This document shows, piece after piece, positions 28,501 to 37,104 of a stretch of DNA of 64,000 bases. Source of the DNA: a bacterium C-53 (lineage in GTDB: Bacteria > Bacillota > Clostridia > Lachnospirales > Lachnospiraceae); assembly GCA_003612525.1 (NCBI GenBank), contig RAZD01000004.1, positions 62,001-126,000 of the forward strand, written 5' to 3'. A program made the position numbers and the translations under genes. The notes below the pieces were generated by a model. It did no database searches. It saw only the letters and a program-made list of their open reading frames with translations, and had not been told where the DNA came from. Positions within the stretch are counted from its first letter, which is position 1. Each line of letters begins with the position of its first letter.

Positions 28501-29329
28501 CGAACTTATCTCCGCCCTTTTCCATCACACGGTCCCCGAATATTTCATCTCTCGTTTTTCTGTAATTTTCATAACTTTTCTCAATTGGAGCGCTAAAATA
28601 CCCCTTCTCAAATTCCACATTCTTGAGTTCCGTGGAAAATGTCGTATGACGGCAGTGATCTGACCAGTAAGTATCAAGCACACGAATTTCCGTCATCGAC
28701 GGGTCACGTTTCTCCTCATCGGTAAAGTATTTTTTTATATGAAGAAAATCTCTGAATGTCATTGCAAGTCCCAAAGAATCGTAGAGCTCTTTCAGCCGGT
28801 CCTCACCCATCTGCGTAAAACCATCAAATACCGTAACATCCGCCGGCTCATCAAATACGGTAATCAGCGTTTCCGGAACCTGTTCATCCGACGTTTCCCT
28901 CGAATCCACGGGATTGATGCAGTAACCTTTTATCTTTTCAAATTCATCATCCGAAACCGTACCGGAAATACAGTAAGTAACAGCCGTTTTTATGACCGGC
29001 TCCTCATCCTCTTTTATAAATTTCACGCACTGTTCCGCCGAATCCGCACGCTGATCAAACTGCCCCGGAAGAGACTCAACAGAAAACACTCTGTCTCCTT
29101 CCTGCATTTCAAAAGTCGTTTCAAACAGCCAATCTACCGGCGGCTCTGAAAAGACAGTCCTGCATGCCTTTTGAAATACTTCATCCGAAAGATTCTCCAC
29201 ATCATAACGGATTAAAACACGTACCCTGGAAATACCTTCGATTCCAAGATAATTTTTCATCTCTTCCTGTAATTCCCGTGCCGTTACAGCAAAAGGCTCT
29301 TTTTTCTCAACATAAATTCGCTTTACCAT
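25550..29329 (-). CDS. purL: Phosphoribosylformylglycinamidine synthase, long form
   Basis: A 1259-aa fused FGAM synthase catalysing the fourth step of purine synthesis (FGAR + glutamine + ATP to FGAM). It includes an N-terminal PurS-like part, two AIRS-type ATP domains (NDFGAGGVSVAIGELAPG; SIGGKDSMSGTF) and a C-terminal glutaminase domain with FPGTNCEYDS, FPGGFSAGDEPDGS and the nucleophile region LGICNGFQALIKLG. The frame is open 9 codons further, but the ATG at 29327-29329 (MVKRIYVEKK) has GGAG ten bases upstream. It is a single-gene unit with no other pur genes near it. Enclosed by element 1, which makes that element puzzling. Confidence 0.96.
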   Translation of the reverse strand: MVKRIYVEKKEPFAVTARELQEEMKNYLGIEGISRVRVLIRYDVENLSDEVFQKACRTVFSEPPVDWLFETTFEMQEGDRVFSVESLPGQFDQRADSAEQCVKFIKEDEEPVIKTAVTYCISGTVSDDEFEKIKGYCINPVDSRETSDEQVPETLITVFDEPADVTVFDGFTQMGEDRLKELYDSLGLAMTFRDFLHIKKYFTDEEKRDPSMTEIRVLDTYWSDHCRHTTFSTELKNVEFEKGYFSAPIEKSYENYRKTRDEIFGDRVMEKGGDKFVCLMDLALMAMRKLKKDGTLNDMEESDEINACSIVVPVEIEEDGETRTEEWLVCFKNETHNHPTEIEPFGGAATCLGGAIRDPLSGRAYVYQAMRVTGAADPTVPISETLHGKLSQKKLVRGAAHGYSSYGNQIGLATGFVKEIYHPDYVAKRMEIGAVMGAAPRKNVIRENSDPGDIIILLGGRTGRDGCGGATGSSKVHTEQSIKTCGAEVQKGNAPTERKIQRLFRREEVSRLIKKCNDFGAGGVSVAIGELAPGLIVDLDKVPKKYAGLDGTELAISESQERMAVVIDPSDVKEFLGYASQENLEAVEVAVVTKEPRLVLNWRGKDIVNLSRAFLDTNGAHQETNVFVEAPKEADNYFKKEEKPEDVKAKWLSVLADLNVCSQKGLVEMFDGSIGAASVFMPYGGQYQMTETQTMIAKLPMLKGKTDTVTMMSFGFEPYLSSWSPYHGAVYAVTESIAKIVASGGDMKKIHFTFQEYFRRMSEEPERWSQPFAALLGAYDAQLGFKLASIGGKDSMSGTFNDIDVPPTLVSFAVDVAKYGNIITPELKKAGNKIVEFSIEKDEYDLPLYEKVSALYEKISSLIAYGTIVSAYAVEGMGVAAAVSKMAFGNRYGVTVDEKVPAEHLFREGIGNIIAEVAADKADLLPVNARLIGEVTNEEVFTYGDISISMKEALDAYTGTLEKVFPTKAYKGKETAESKIFGTKNVYVCRNKVAKPTVFIPVFPGTNCEYDSTMAFERAGADVITKVFRNLSAEDIRESVDVFESAIAKAQIIMFPGGFSAGDEPDGSAKFFATAFQNEKLKEAVHKLLHERDGLALGICNGFQALIKLGLVPGGEITGQTEDSPTLTFNTINRHISKMVYTKVVSNKSPWLQKAVLGDTYVNPASHGEGRFVASKEWIDQLFANGQVATQYADFAGNVSMDEEWNINGSYASIEGITSPDGRCFGKMAHSERRGTAVAMNIYGEQDMRIFESGVGYFK

Positions 29330-29507
29330 GTATATAGTCTCCTTTGGTTTTTGCATAATTCACGATTTTTTCATTTCATTTTTGTTACTTTTCTATAATA
29401 CCCCATTTTCTTGTGAGATTACAAGACCTAAATACCCCATCTTGTGGTATTTTTTGCGCATATGCCATGCATTGAAAATCCAGCTGTTATTCGTCATAAT
29501 TTGGTTA

Positions 29508-29536
29508 TTGACATTATGACACATGCGTCATATAGT
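29508..29536 (+). promoter_or_regulatory. Promoter and probable operator of the TetR gene
   Basis: TTGACA (29508-29513), 17-base spacer and TATAGT (29531-29536). An 18-bp near-perfect palindrome TATGACACATGCGTCATA (29515-29532, one mismatched pair) fills the spacer and overlaps the -10, and another CGTCAT half-site lies at 29492. The arrangement fits autorepression by the TetR protein downstream. Confidence 0.7.
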
Positions 29537-29632
29537 TAATGTGAGAAACACTTCTAAAAACGTCGCGCAAGAGGTAAGACATCAAAAACTTATCCGTCTT
29601 ACACAAAAGAACAGCAGGAGGGATACGGACAT

Positions 29633-30217
29633 ATGGGAGAAAAATCGGTGCAGAAAAGACAGTTTATCCTTGAAACCGCAAAACACATTTTCATGGAAAA
29701 AGGATTCAAGGACGTTACAATGAAAGACATTGTTGACGCGTGTGAAATCAGCCGCGGAGGATTGTATCTCTATTTTGAGAGTACAAAAGAAATCTTTCTT
29801 GAAGTGCTGAGACTGGAGGCGTCAGATACGGATGACGACTTTGCCGCCAATATTAAAGAAGACTCTTCGATAACGGATATACTCCGTTTTTTCCTGAAGG
29901 AGCAGAAAAAAGAAATTTTAAGTCAGACCAATACACTTACTGTCGCTACCTATGAATTTTTCTTCGCAAATAAGGTAAGCAAGAAAGAAAACATCATTAA
30001 ACATACGTTTGAGACCGCCGTGAAGGTACTCGCAGATCTTCTTCTGGCCGGAACGGAGAGCGAAGAGCTTTACTGTGAAAATCCGGTGGGAACCGCCCGG
30101 AACATCATGCTGGTGCTTGAGGGCATGAAAGTAGCTTCCCACACGATGGGCGTAAGTGAAAAATTTGTAGACGAACAAATTCTCTATATCATGACAAATT
30201 TAGTGCAAAACGTGTAA
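29633..30217 (+). CDS. TetR/AcrR-family transcriptional regulator
   Basis: A 194-aa regulator with an N-terminal TetR helix-turn-helix (ILETAKHIFMEKGFKDVTMKDIVDACEISRGGLYLYFESTKEIF region, residues ~10-55) and a helical ligand-binding C-terminus. GGAGGG precedes the ATG. The ~90-base leader contains GTAAGAC/GTCTTAC (29574-29601 region). No transporter or enzyme gene lies downstream on the same strand; the only divergent neighbour is purL, 303 bp away, so targets beyond its own promoter are unknown. Confidence 0.9.
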   Translation: MGEKSVQKRQFILETAKHIFMEKGFKDVTMKDIVDACEISRGGLYLYFESTKEIFLEVLRLEASDTDDDFAANIKEDSSITDILRFFLKEQKKEILSQTNTLTVATYEFFFANKVSKKENIIKHTFETAVKVLADLLLAGTESEELYCENPVGTARNIMLVLEGMKVASHTMGVSEKFVDEQILYIMTNLVQNV

Positions 30218-30263
30218 AAAAGGGTTCGGGCGACCGAAAAACAGGACCGCCTGAAACCTTTTT
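30216..30263. terminator. Bidirectional terminator between tetR and hflC
   Basis: AAAAAAGGGTTCGGGCG pairs imperfectly with CGCCTGAAACCTTTTT around an A-rich loop. It lies between the two convergent genes, with A and T runs on both sides. Confidence 0.7.
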
Positions 30264-30314
30264 CTTCTGCAATGAAAACTCCCGCGGCGGACTTACCCTC
30301 CCGCATGAATGCTC

Positions 30315-31322
30315 TTACGGATTATTGCCAGTAAAGATTCGTGCAATCGGAGAATCCGCCGGCAGTATCAATGTCTTGTCACTGCCCGTCATACTCTGCT
30401 TTGCCGCATCAAGGCTTCTTACAAAATTATAAAAATCACTCTTATTCTCATCCGCATAGGCATTTGACAGAATTCTCATGTATTCCGCCTCACCCTGCGC
30501 TTTCAGTTCTTCCGCCTGGGCAGCCGCCTCGGACTTCATAATCGATACTTCCTTATCCGTCGTATTCTTAATCATGCGTGCCTGGGATTCCCCTTCCGCC
30601 GTATACTGCGCCGCAATATTCTCGCGCTCCGAGATCATACGATTATAAACCGCCTGCTTATTGTCATCCGGCAGATCAAGTTTTTTCACCTCAACGGTCT
30701 GTATCTCAATTCCATACTGCTCATAGACGGTTCCGATATGATCCATGATCTCCTCTGTAAGCGATTTAATCTGAACCACCTCTGTTTTTTCTATCGCAAT
30801 GTCATTTGAGCTTACCGATTCGTCACTCTCTACGGTAACGGTCATTTTACCGTCACGACTCCTGATTACTTCGTCCTGCGTCATGTTGGAAATGGTGTTT
30901 TTCGTTGCGTTATACACAATCGTATCAATTCGATTCTCCGCATTTGCCACGGAATAACTTAAAGTCTGTGCAAATTTCAGCGGATCCGTGACACGCCATA
31001 TCACATAGCTGTCCACAATCATCGTCTTTTTATCGGAGGTAATGACATCCGACGCAGGCAGATCATAAATCAAAATCTCCTTTGGAATCGTATCTACAGA
31101 TTCCAGCACCGGAATCTTAAAAGACAGCCCCGATGTCGTAATCACACGCTGCACCTTTCCGAACTGACGAATCAGCTTGTACTGATTATCGTAGGTCACA
31201 ACCACAGAAGACAGTCCGGCCGCCACCACGAGAATCAGAAGAATCCAAACCGGAAACTTTCTCTTTTTCCTGTTCTTTCCACCTTCATTCTGCGGTGTTC
31301 CGTCTGAATTAAATTTTTCCAT
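30315..31322 (-). CDS. hflC: HflC-like SPFH membrane protein
   Basis: A 335-aa type II membrane protein: one N-terminal transmembrane helix (VWILLILVVAAGLSSVVVTY), an SPFH/band-7 domain (residues ~45-230) and a coiled-coil tail rich in Ala/Glu (AAAQAEELKAQGEAEYMRIL). HflC pairs with HflK to form a cage regulating FtsH-type proteolysis in other bacteria. It starts 3 bp after the hflK-like gene. Subunit naming follows gene order and length. Confidence 0.82.
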   Translation of the reverse strand: MEKFNSDGTPQNEGGKNRKKRKFPVWILLILVVAAGLSSVVVTYDNQYKLIRQFGKVQRVITTSGLSFKIPVLESVDTIPKEILIYDLPASDVITSDKKTMIVDSYVIWRVTDPLKFAQTLSYSVANAENRIDTIVYNATKNTISNMTQDEVIRSRDGKMTVTVESDESVSSNDIAIEKTEVVQIKSLTEEIMDHIGTVYEQYGIEIQTVEVKKLDLPDDNKQAVYNRMISERENIAAQYTAEGESQARMIKNTTDKEVSIMKSEAAAQAEELKAQGEAEYMRILSNAYADENKSDFYNFVRSLDAAKQSMTGSDKTLILPADSPIARIFTGNNP

Positions 31323-31325
31323 TCT

Positions 31326-32354
31326 TTACTCCTTTACTTGTCCGTCACTTTCATTATCCTCATTGCTCTCACTGTCTGTCCTGTCGGAAGACACCCTGTC
31401 GCTTTCTCTGGTATCAAAACTGCCGATCGGGAGAATCTCATTAATGGTTGTCGATGTAGCGCTCCCGTCCGTCCCCTGAATGATGACTTTCAAGTCCGGC
31501 ATAACCTCTTCCATTGTCTCATAAAACATCCTTTGTTTCGTGATCGTAGGATATTTGACGTACTCCTCATACATGGAGTTAAATCTTGCGGCCTGTCCTT
31601 CCGCCTCGTTAATACGGCTCTGCCGCTCTGCCTCCGCCTCCTGAAGAATCCGGTCCGCTTCCGCCTTTGCACCCGGAATCTGCTCATTTCTGTATTTATT
31701 CGCATTGTTCAGCGCTGTCTCTTTCCCCTGTTTCGCTGTCTCAACCGCTTTAAATGCATTGACGACCTCCGTTGTCGGCGGTTCCGCATCCTGGATTGTT
31801 ATATTGACCAATTGAATCCCAATGTCAAATCCTTCCAGTTTGTCAAGAATCATCTCCTTGATGTTTGACTGTATTTCATTTTTGCCCGTCGTCAATACGG
31901 AGTCAACCGAATAGGAACCGATGGTTGTACGAATACAGTTCTGCGCGATATTCTTCAGAATCAGGACCGGGTCCTGTGAAGCATATACGGCTTTCACCGG
32001 GTCAGAAATCCGGTACTCGGCATAAAAATCCACGTGGATAAAATTGTAATCCCCCGTAATCATCATTGCCTGCTCTTCTTCCTCCTCGGACTGGTAACCG
32101 ATCGACATCCCCTGTATCGTCGTATTCACCTTCTGAACCGACTGCATCAGGGGGACCTTGAAATGAAGCCCCGGTTCCGTCACCGCACGGGGTTTTCCAA
32201 GCGTACATACGACTGCCTGCTCCTCCTCTTTTACCGTATACCACGAACCTCCTGCCAGAAGTCCGGCAATTGCCACAAAAATCACTATTTTTAAAACCTG
32301 CTTTGTCTTTCCGACAACCGCCTCACCTTTTTGGTGAAATATTTTTCCATTCAT
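31326..32354 (-). CDS. hflK: HflK-like SPFH membrane protein
   Basis: A 342-aa partner of the preceding protein: transmembrane helix near residues 20-40, SPFH domain with GLHFKVPLMQSVQKVNTTIQG, an alanine/glutamate coiled coil (ADRILQEAEAERQSRINEAEG) and a hydrophilic Ser/Asp/Glu-rich tail. Starts 5 bp after a 153-codon gene of unknown function, so the three form an operon. The Gly/Pro-rich N-terminus of proteobacterial HflK is missing. Confidence 0.82.
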   Translation of the reverse strand: MNGKIFHQKGEAVVGKTKQVLKIVIFVAIAGLLAGGSWYTVKEEEQAVVCTLGKPRAVTEPGLHFKVPLMQSVQKVNTTIQGMSIGYQSEEEEEQAMMITGDYNFIHVDFYAEYRISDPVKAVYASQDPVLILKNIAQNCIRTTIGSYSVDSVLTTGKNEIQSNIKEMILDKLEGFDIGIQLVNITIQDAEPPTTEVVNAFKAVETAKQGKETALNNANKYRNEQIPGAKAEADRILQEAEAERQSRINEAEGQAARFNSMYEEYVKYPTITKQRMFYETMEEVMPDLKVIIQGTDGSATSTTINEILPIGSFDTRESDRVSSDRTDSESNEDNESDGQVKE

Positions 32355-32359
32355 TTAAC

Positions 32360-32821
32360 TCACTCTCCTAACGGTCCGTGATAGTATTCCGCAATCTCCT
32401 TAAGCTTACATAAAACATTCAGGAAAATCTTACGTTCCACTGCCTCCGCCCAGATATTGGACTTTGTCATTCCTTCCAGAACATATTTGCTGAAAACGCC
32501 GCGCAGGAAATCGACATCCCGAAGCCATGCATCCTCTATCGCCCTCTCCTCCGCCTCCTTTGTGCGGATGGACCTGCCCGTATACGCATAAGGATAATTC
32601 CTGTCAATCAGATTCGTCTCCCTTGCTTCCTTCAGAAAATTCATCAATGTACTGTCAAAAACAGGAAACGCAATTGCCGATTCTCCATACTCACCGGAAT
32701 ATTTATGTGACACGTCGTCTCCCGATTTCCCCGTAAGCCACGGAATATATCTGGATAATTTCCGAATGCTTTCTCCGTACGTCTGATAAAAAAGTTCCCC
32801 ACTCTCTAATTCATGTTGCAT
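32360..32821 (-). CDS. Conserved hypothetical protein in the hflK operon
   Basis: A 153-aa soluble, mainly helical protein that I do not recognise (MQHELESGELFYQTYGESIRKLSRYIPWL). It contains several Trp/Tyr and charged residues and no signal or membrane segment. Start chosen at 32821, where AGGAAAGAG directly precedes the ATG; the frame is open for 13 more codons upstream, with a second ATG that itself supplies a GGAGG. Position as first gene of the hflK-hflC unit suggests a role connected to the membrane-protein quality control complex, which is inference only. Confidence 0.7.
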   Translation of the reverse strand: MQHELESGELFYQTYGESIRKLSRYIPWLTGKSGDDVSHKYSGEYGESAIAFPVFDSTLMNFLKEARETNLIDRNYPYAYTGRSIRTKEAEERAIEDAWLRDVDFLRGVFSKYVLEGMTKSNIWAEAVERKIFLNVLCKLKEIAEYYHGPLGE

Positions 32822-33021
32822 CTCTTTCCTAACCTCCATCTGGCCGCAGAGCAGCGGCATAAAATATCATGTAAAAAAGTATAACACAAATTCTTCCATT
32901 CAAATATGAAATATTCATGAAATATTCAAACTTATTTCAACAATTGTCAAATTGTACTAATATCTGTTATAATTTTAAAGACTGGATGAACTGGTAAAAT
33001 CATTATGGAAGGATACCGGAC

Positions 33022-33807
33022 GTGAAATTTTTATCTAATTTAGGAACCAAGCTGATTCGCCTGGATGAAAAAATCTCAAATTACTTTGGTGAAGGCATAC
33101 ATGCCGCATTCAGTATAATGGCTTTTTTCTCCGTCACAAGTGGTCTTTTTCTGGGACTCTTAAGACGCGGATGGCTTGCCGCATGGGTGTTTGTTCTAAT
33201 AGGCCTGCTTTTCGCACTGTTCCCATGCGTATACTTATACCGCAGCAGCAAAAAGAAACAGGAGGAGGAAACACCGATTCCCGAAGAACTGCCCCCTCCG
33301 CCACCCACTCCCGCTCCGCCCCGGAAAAAATTCGAACTGGATGAAGCAACAAAGAAAGCAATTGAACTGGAGGCGGCTCTTGCCAGAAAAAGAATTCTGG
33401 AAGCAGAAGCAAAACGCCAGGAGGCTCTGAAAAGAGAAGAAGAGAGAAAAGAACAGGAGGCACGCCGGGAAGCGGAACGCCTCTACCGGGAAAAAATCAG
33501 ACAGCGGCAGAGGACAGCGGAAAAGCGCTATCAGGAAGAGAGAAAACAGTCCTCATTTAATGGCAGTTACTTCAAACAGGAGAAATTCAGAGAGAACCCC
33601 ACTACAGCCAAAAGCCCGGTCATTACCTCAGAATTCTTCCGCGGTGTCACAAACCGCACCGAATTAAAAAAACGCTACCTTGATCTTTTGAAAATCTATC
33701 ATCCCGACAATCCCTCCGGCGATCCCAGCATCACAAGACGGGTTCAGGAAGAATACAAAGAGTTGTCAGCCTTCTACGAAGCATACGAAAAGCATACCCC
33801 AAAATGA
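33022..33807 (+). CDS. Membrane-anchored J-domain protein
   Basis: A 261-aa protein with two N-terminal transmembrane helices (residues ~27-45 and ~52-74), a proline-rich linker (PPPPPTPAPP), a long Glu/Lys/Arg coiled coil (~110-185) and a C-terminal J-domain-like segment. The segment holds the DnaK-stimulating HPD tripeptide at 227-229 (KIYHPDNPSGD) between two helices. J domains at the C-terminus with membrane anchors recruit Hsp70 to membranes in other systems. Here the start is GTG at 33022, in-frame, with GGA-rich upstream sequence. The next gene begins 9 bp downstream. Confidence 0.78.
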   Translation: MKFLSNLGTKLIRLDEKISNYFGEGIHAAFSIMAFFSVTSGLFLGLLRRGWLAAWVFVLIGLLFALFPCVYLYRSSKKKQEEETPIPEELPPPPPTPAPPRKKFELDEATKKAIELEAALARKRILEAEAKRQEALKREEERKEQEARREAERLYREKIRQRQRTAEKRYQEERKQSSFNGSYFKQEKFRENPTTAKSPVITSEFFRGVTNRTELKKRYLDLLKIYHPDNPSGDPSITRRVQEEYKELSAFYEAYEKHTPK

Positions 33808-33816
33808 GGAATATTC

Positions 33817-34563
33817 ATGGATCAGGAACTGTTTTTTAATCTGTGCAGAGAATATGCAGCAAGAGAAAAATTGTCGGGCGGAATCGGCACACTTTCGGAA
33901 AAAACGATTCATGCCGTACTGAAAGACTATATGGACTCCAACCCAGCCCATCAGGAACAGCCGTTTTGCGGTTATGTAGCGGATATTTATGACGGTTCCG
34001 CCATTGTTGAGATACAGACAAGAGGGTTTGACCGTCTGCGCCGCAAGCTTGCACCGTTTCTCAATGAAGCGCCCGTAACAATTGTGCATCCCATTCCTGA
34101 TACAAAATGGCTTGTCATGATTGACCGGGACACCGGCGAAATCCTTTCGAGACGACGATCACCCAAACATGGCTCCATCTACTCCGCCATACCTGAACTT
34201 TACAAAATAAAGTCTTTTCTGAAAGAGCCAAACCTCCACTTTCATTTTATCTTTCTGGACGTGGAGGAATACCGTCTCTTTCAGGGCTGTTATAAAGGCC
34301 GTCGGAGAAAATCAGTGACTCAGGAGCGAATCCCACTGTCCTTTAACTATGAAATCATGATTGATACGAAGGAAGACTACAGAATATTTATTCCTGGCGG
34401 GCTTCCCGCTGAATTTACTTCAAAAGATTTTGCGAAAACCGCACGCATTCCTCTCCCCTGTGCCCAGACCGCGCTCAATATTCTTACCTATATGAGTACG
34501 GTTACGAGAATAGGGAAAAAAGGGAATTCCATTATCTACCAGGTCACGAAATTATCTCCATAA
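33817..34563 (+). CDS. Conserved protein of unknown function, possible PD-(D/E)xK-like fold plus winged helix
   Basis: A 248-aa soluble protein not recognised with certainty. Residues ~50-85 (GYVADIYDGSAIVEIQT then a RLRRKL helix) show an acidic residue followed by ExQ, and VTIVHPIPDTKWLVMID follows; this pattern resembles the core of PD-(D/E)xK nuclease-like domains, with Q in place of K. The C-terminus (CAQTALNILTYMSTVTRIGKKGNSIIYQV) resembles a winged helix. It shares an operon with the J-domain protein. Catalytic activity is not established. Confidence 0.6.
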   Translation: MDQELFFNLCREYAAREKLSGGIGTLSEKTIHAVLKDYMDSNPAHQEQPFCGYVADIYDGSAIVEIQTRGFDRLRRKLAPFLNEAPVTIVHPIPDTKWLVMIDRDTGEILSRRRSPKHGSIYSAIPELYKIKSFLKEPNLHFHFIFLDVEEYRLFQGCYKGRRRKSVTQERIPLSFNYEIMIDTKEDYRIFIPGGLPAEFTSKDFAKTARIPLPCAQTALNILTYMSTVTRIGKKGNSIIYQVTKLSP

Positions 34564-34584
34564 AGATGCTGTTTAAGAAGATCA

Positions 34585-34618
34585 TTGAAAAAATATCATG
34601 TATTTCAATTTTTTTTAC
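34585..34618 (+). terminator. Terminator after the unknown 248-aa gene
   Basis: ATTGAAA...ATA pairs with TATTTCAAT around CATG, with a two-base bulge, and continues into a run of eight T. It separates the J-domain operon from the 760-aa gene. Confidence 0.65.
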
Positions 34619-34747
34619 TTTTTACCGTCTCAATATGATATAATAAGAAGTAATCCTGCCGTGACCAGAACGGCCTTACGGCACATGGATTATAATTAAA
34701 ATTTATTGCCTGCAGCGGCAGAAAAGACATCTTGGAGGTATTAGCAA

Positions 34748-37030
34748 ATGTCAATGAAAGAACTTAAAAAGGGTACCGTAATTTATACGGAAAATAACCA
34801 GGTAAACACACTGGATATCGTTTTGAAAGGAAGCATCCGCGTATCCAATTCGTACAGCAGCATCACATTCGGAAACGGAAGTATTTTAGGGCTTATAGAG
34901 TCCCCCGGTTCGGAATATTCCTACCGGTATGAAGCGCTTGAGGATACCAATCTTTATTCTTACGCATATAACAGTTCGAAAGATATTGCGAAAGTAATCA
35001 AATCAAATCCTAAAATTGCAAATGCGCTGACCGCCGCTGCAATCAAAAATGTTATATTGTCATGGAATGTTACTTCAAACTTTCTTTCGGAGGCGGATTC
35101 TTTCTGCCGCTTTATGAAAGAAAATTATAAAACCTATATCGAACTTTGTGAGCGCTTTGGTGTACCGGCACAATCTTTTCAGGCGCTGGAGCAGTTAGAG
35201 CCTTTCCAGCCTGAAAACGCATTTCCTGACTGGATACCGGAATATTATATGGCGATGCATAAAATGCCTCCGGAATTAAAGAAAGGGCAGTTTGCACAGG
35301 CCGGCAGCATCAGTTACGGAACGATCTCCCACAGCGCTGAGTCGATCGCAAAACTGTTCAGTCTGAATAATGAGATTGCCGATTATATGGGCGATGCATT
35401 AAACGCGATCATCAACGAATCCGGCGGTAATTTCTTCGACCTGTATTCCAACCTTATGTTCAAGGCATCGAAGAATCCCTTTAACGACACGACGCCGATT
35501 GAAGCAGCTGTCAGCAAACTGATCATATTCCTTCAGAATACCTATTTCACGGATCAGGAAGTCCTGACAAGCCGTGTGGAAGAATACCGTCAGCATCTGC
35601 GTGATATCAATGAAATGCTGCTTGAAGACCATGAAGGAGTGGAGGCTTCGCACAAAGATGCCTATGAAAATATCACAGGATCACTGAAAACAATCCTTGA
35701 TTATGCAGAATACCCCGAGAAGGAAAGAGAAGCCTTCCTGGAATTCTTCAATTCCTACAAACAGCTTTCCGACAAAAATTCTACGGATGATGATGCAAGG
35801 AAACTCCGTAATAAGATTTCGGAACACTTCTATAATATTTATGAAGCCGCATTTATGAAAAGCCTGTCGGACCCCAAAACTCCGATTATTCTGAAAATGT
35901 TCTTCAATTTCGGTTATATGGACGAAGAACTTGCAGGACTTTCCAATGCTGCTGCCCTTTATAAAATGACGGAAAACTGGAAACCCGATCCGAAAGGCTG
36001 CGTATTTACCATGTATGAATGGCTCTGCCGCATCCATACCGGCAAAGATGAGCCATCCAAAAATGAATTTGACCTTGAGTACCCCGCTTACTTAAGAGAA
36101 CAGCGCGTATCAGGCAATATTTCAACGGATGAGGAAAAGGCATTCTTAAATGACTACAATCACAGGGTTAGTTTTGAAATCCGCAATATGTTCATCACAA
36201 CCAATAAGATGACGTTCGGACGTATTTCAACATTCTGTCCGTTGTTATCCGAGCATAACATACTGAAACCGCTTGAGACGATCTGTCAGACCCCGGAAAC
36301 GGTACATCAGGCAATTGACGACCTGCGTACCATCGACTATAGCTGTTTCTATCGTGAGACCATCTTTTCCGACCCTTCCGTTGGAATCAACTCTGAGAGT
36401 GTACATAAAGAAGTTCTGCCATATGTCATTCTTACTCCGAATGTCGGAACACGAGGCGCTCTGTGGCAGGAGATATCCTCCTCACGGCGGGATACAGCGG
36501 CACGTATGATGATTTCCATCTTCATGATGGAAGATATCAGTGATATTCTGCCCAAGCTGGCAGGCGAATTCCGTTGGGAATTATGTAAACGTATTCAGGG
36601 CGTGCACTGGAATGATATTTCCGATCGCTCTCTTACCTCAGAGTATTGCGATTATGTCCAGTTCTACCGCAAGAATCATGACCTGTCTACCGACGCGAAG
36701 GAAAAAATGAAAGTTGCGCTGCAAAAAGCCAAGAATAATTTCCGCAACGTGTTTATTATGGATTATGTTTCATGGATTAAATACGAAGGCCAGGGTTCAC
36801 CCCGTCTGAATAAAATTGCCCGGGGCATTCTGTTTGCATACTGTCCGTTCCCGAAAGAGCTTCGTGACAAACTTGCAATTAACCCGCTTTATACCGATCT
36901 TTTGGAGCGTTATAAGGTAAAACAGTCACAGAAAGTCCATATGGCAGATATGATTATCCAAAAGGTACGCAATACCGGAAAACCGGTTCCCGAAACACTG
37001 GAACAGGAAAGGGCTTTTCTGATCATGTAA
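34748..37030 (+). CDS. Large protein with N-terminal cyclic-nucleotide-binding-like domain
   Basis: A 760-aa soluble protein. Residues ~1-100 match the beta-roll of the CRP/cNMP-binding superfamily (KKGTVIYTENNQVNTLDIVLKGSIRVS ... FGNGSILGLIES), but there is no DNA-binding C-terminus. The remaining ~650 residues are mostly alpha-helical and unfamiliar. No kinase, GGDEF, HD or transmembrane segment is visible. A TATAAT at 34639-34644 and TTGGAGG before the ATG indicate an independent single-gene unit ending at a strong terminator. Probably a Lachnospiraceae-conserved signalling protein; ligand and output unknown. Confidence 0.78.
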   Translation: MSMKELKKGTVIYTENNQVNTLDIVLKGSIRVSNSYSSITFGNGSILGLIESPGSEYSYRYEALEDTNLYSYAYNSSKDIAKVIKSNPKIANALTAAAIKNVILSWNVTSNFLSEADSFCRFMKENYKTYIELCERFGVPAQSFQALEQLEPFQPENAFPDWIPEYYMAMHKMPPELKKGQFAQAGSISYGTISHSAESIAKLFSLNNEIADYMGDALNAIINESGGNFFDLYSNLMFKASKNPFNDTTPIEAAVSKLIIFLQNTYFTDQEVLTSRVEEYRQHLRDINEMLLEDHEGVEASHKDAYENITGSLKTILDYAEYPEKEREAFLEFFNSYKQLSDKNSTDDDARKLRNKISEHFYNIYEAAFMKSLSDPKTPIILKMFFNFGYMDEELAGLSNAAALYKMTENWKPDPKGCVFTMYEWLCRIHTGKDEPSKNEFDLEYPAYLREQRVSGNISTDEEKAFLNDYNHRVSFEIRNMFITTNKMTFGRISTFCPLLSEHNILKPLETICQTPETVHQAIDDLRTIDYSCFYRETIFSDPSVGINSESVHKEVLPYVILTPNVGTRGALWQEISSSRRDTAARMMISIFMMEDISDILPKLAGEFRWELCKRIQGVHWNDISDRSLTSEYCDYVQFYRKNHDLSTDAKEKMKVALQKAKNNFRNVFIMDYVSWIKYEGQGSPRLNKIARGILFAYCPFPKELRDKLAINPLYTDLLERYKVKQSQKVHMADMIIQKVRNTGKPVPETLEQERAFLIM

Positions 37031-37041
37031 TACGATTTTCC

Positions 37042-37066
37042 GCCCCGCTTTTCTGCGGGGCTTTTT
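37042..37066 (+). terminator. Terminator after the 760-aa gene
   Basis: GCCCCGC (37042-37048) and GCGGGGC (37055-37061) with loop TTTTCT, then TTTTT. Strong intrinsic terminator isolating recombinase 1 from upstream transcription. Confidence 0.92.
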
Positions 37067-37104
37067 ATTCCACAATATTCTTTTGACGGATGTGTGGGGA
37101 TTTT

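Noticed and set aside
4992-37030. Prophage or integrative conjugative element
   Set aside because: No capsid, terminase, portal, relaxase, VirB4/VirD4, replication or phage repressor genes; contents are housekeeping.
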